Source of the DNA: an uncultured Campylobacter sp.
Lineage (GTDB): Bacteria > Actinomycetota > Actinomycetes > Mycobacteriales > Mycobacteriaceae
NCBI GenBank assembly: GCA_943913625.1
Contig: CALTYW010000061.1
Span: 1 to 13,547, forward strand
Reading direction: 5' to 3'
Length of the DNA: 13,547 bases
Shown here: positions 12,542 to 13,547 of the stretch, piece by piece
How the letters are laid out: each line of letters begins with the position of its first letter
How positions within the stretch are numbered: the first letter of the stretch is position 1
Notes under the pieces: model-generated
Database searches by the model: none
What the model was told of the DNA's origin: nothing
What the model saw: only the letters and a program-made list of their open reading frames with translations
Position numbers and translations under genes: made by a program

Positions 12542-13547
12542 GTGGTAGCCAGCGAAGCTTCAAGCAACAACACCGGCGAAGATTCGGCTCAGGCCGCAGC
12601 CGACGGTGGCGCTAGCAACGGCACCAGCGCAGCCGGAACCGCAGCAGCAGCCAAGAAGACGGCCAAAAAGACCGCGAAAAAGGCGGTAAAGAAAACCGCT
12701 AAGAAGACTGCCAAGAAAACCGCAAAGAAGACGGCCAAAAAGACTGCCAAGAAAACGGTGAAGAAGACCGCGAAGAAGGCCACCAAGGCCGCGGCGAACA
12801 CCGAAGAGCCGGTCAACGACGAGCTGCTCGAAGACGACGACTCGATTGACAACACGTCAGTAGACGCCAACAACGTTGACGACGTGGATGATGTCGACGA
12901 TTCCGACGAGTTTGGCTCGGATCTCGGCGACGAGGACGACGACTTCGAAGACGACCTCGAGGACGCGATGGATGACGCTGACGACGATGTCGCCGTCTCC
13001 GGCGTAGTCCAGGCTGGCACCGCGGCGGACGACGATGAGGAAGAGGAAGACAGCGAAGACGACGAGGAGGCCGACGACGGCTCTTCTGTGTGGGACATCG
13101 AGGAATCTGCCGCGCTACGTCAAGCCCGCAAGGACGCGCAGCTCACGGCTTCCGCTGACTCTGTTCGCGCCTACCTCAAGCAGATCGGTAAGGTCGCGCT
13201 GCTTGACGCCGAGCAGGAGGTGTCCCTGGCCAAGCGCATCGAGGCCGGCTTGTACGCCCAGTACCGCCTCGACGAGATGGCACGTGCCGCCGCCGAGGGC
13301 GACAAGGATGCAAAGCTCACCCCGGCTGTGAAGCGCGACCTGCGCGCTGTGGCACGCGACGGCCGCAAGGCGAAGAACCACCTGCTCGAGGCCAACCTCC
13401 GCCTCGTCGTGTCGCTGGCGAAGCGCTACACTGGCCGCGGCATGGCCTTCTTGGATTTGATCCAGGAGGGCAACCTGGGTCTCATCCGCGCGGTGGAGAA
13501 GTTCGACTACTCCAAGGGCTACAAGTTCTCCACCTACGCCACCTGGT
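12542..13547 (+). CDS. sigA: primary RNA polymerase sigma factor SigA, 3' truncated by the window
   Basis: The first 335 codons of the housekeeping sigma-70 factor. The GTG follows GAAAGG (12530-12535) with 6 nt spacing. Residues 1-36 are Ala/Ser-rich. Residues 37-80 form eleven (A/V)KK(T/A) tetrads, and a long Asp/Glu-rich stretch follows (about 86-182). Region 1.2 starts near residue 202 with SADSVRAYLKQIGKVALLDAEQE-type sequence. Region 2 begins near 278 with NHLLEANLRLVVSLAKRYTG and continues through DLIQEGNLGLIRAVEKFDY into STYATW, that is regions 2.1 to 2.3, at the window end. The remainder of region 2, and regions 3 and 4, lie outside. Actinobacterial SigA/HrdB proteins typically have such charged, variable N termini. 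It is not an ECF or group-2 factor, which lack this N-terminal extension. Confidence 0.97.
   Translation, partial: MVASEASSNNTGEDSAQAAADGGASNGTSAAGTAAAAKKTAKKTAKKAVKKTAKKTAKKTAKKTAKKTAKKTVKKTAKKATKAAANTEEPVNDELLEDDDSIDNTSVDANNVDDVDDVDDSDEFGSDLGDEDDDFEDDLEDAMDDADDDVAVSGVVQAGTAADDDEEEEDSEDDEEADDGSSVWDIEESAALRQARKDAQLTASADSVRAYLKQIGKVALLDAEQEVSLAKRIEAGLYAQYRLDEMARAAAEGDKDAKLTPAVKRDLRAVARDGRKAKNHLLEANLRLVVSLAKRYTGRGMAFLDLIQEGNLGLIRAVEKFDYSKGYKFSTYATW
12650..12781 (+). repeat. tandem 12-bp repeat encoding Lys-Lys tetrads in SigA
   Basis: Eleven consecutive 4-codon units encode (A/V)KK(T/A) at residues 37-80. AAA and AAG, and the synonymous Ala and Thr codons, alternate irregularly, so the DNA repeat is imperfect although the peptide repeat is nearly exact. 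Confidence 0.9.

Noticed and set aside
12589..13098. Serine-rich open frame on the minus strand
   Set aside because: It is the antisense of the Lys/Asp/Glu codons of sigA; runs of GAC/GAG read as Ser on the other strand. No ribosome site or recognisable domain.

Overview
This 13.5 kb window is a core chromosomal segment of a high-GC mycolic-acid actinobacterium, most likely a Corynebacterium. The evidence is an AftC-type arabinofuranosyltransferase, an actinobacterial coproheme decarboxylase with a His-type distal base, a polyphosphate glucokinase next to a Lys-rich/acidic SigA, four actinobacterial DUF families (3000, 3093, 3710, 4193), and TANNNT -10 boxes sitting directly in front of start codons. 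The gene order follows the M. tuberculosis block from Rv2671 to Rv2703, as I remember it, with some genes missing. I see no phage, IS, plasmid, CRISPR or secretion genes.

Layout. 1-92: 3' end of a tRNA-Gly(GCC) and its hairpin. 105-2453 (+): RibD-C/DHFR-like reductase, aftC and msrB, with aftC and msrB overlapping by 4 bp. 2466-2511: a hairpin shared with the convergent hemQ (2526-3227, -). 3359-5243 (+): a DUF3000 gene and rnd. 5269-9779 (-): a DUF3710 gene, an RNA m5U methyltransferase joined to it stop-to-start, and dxs. 9900-10358 (-): dut, divergent from a DUF3093 membrane protein (10469-10993, +). A strong hairpin at 11024-11059 separates that gene from the convergent DUF4193 zinc-ribbon gene (11078-11371, -). 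11533-12339 (+): ppgK. 12542 to the window end (+): the first 335 codons of sigA. No gene-free stretch exceeds 300 bases; the longest is the sigA leader, 12340-12541 (202 nt).

Functions. These are housekeeping and envelope genes: arabinan branching (AftC), isoprenoid precursors (Dxs), heme (HemQ), nucleotide-pool hygiene (Dut), repair of oxidised methionine (MsrB), RNA processing and modification (RNase D, m5U methyltransferase), sugar phosphorylation (PpgK) and the primary sigma factor. They do not form one pathway; their proximity is conserved synteny.

The most interesting signals are two. First, seven of the thirteen genes lack a Shine-Dalgarno sequence and instead carry a TANNNT hexamer 7-8 nt before the start codon, which points to leaderless transcription; in one case the hexamer shares bases with the stop codon of the gene upstream. 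Second, the DUF3710 protein carries a duplicated 63-residue block of Ala/Glu/Ser heptads (60/63 identical) ahead of an otherwise ordinary domain. I did not find a new multi-gene system.
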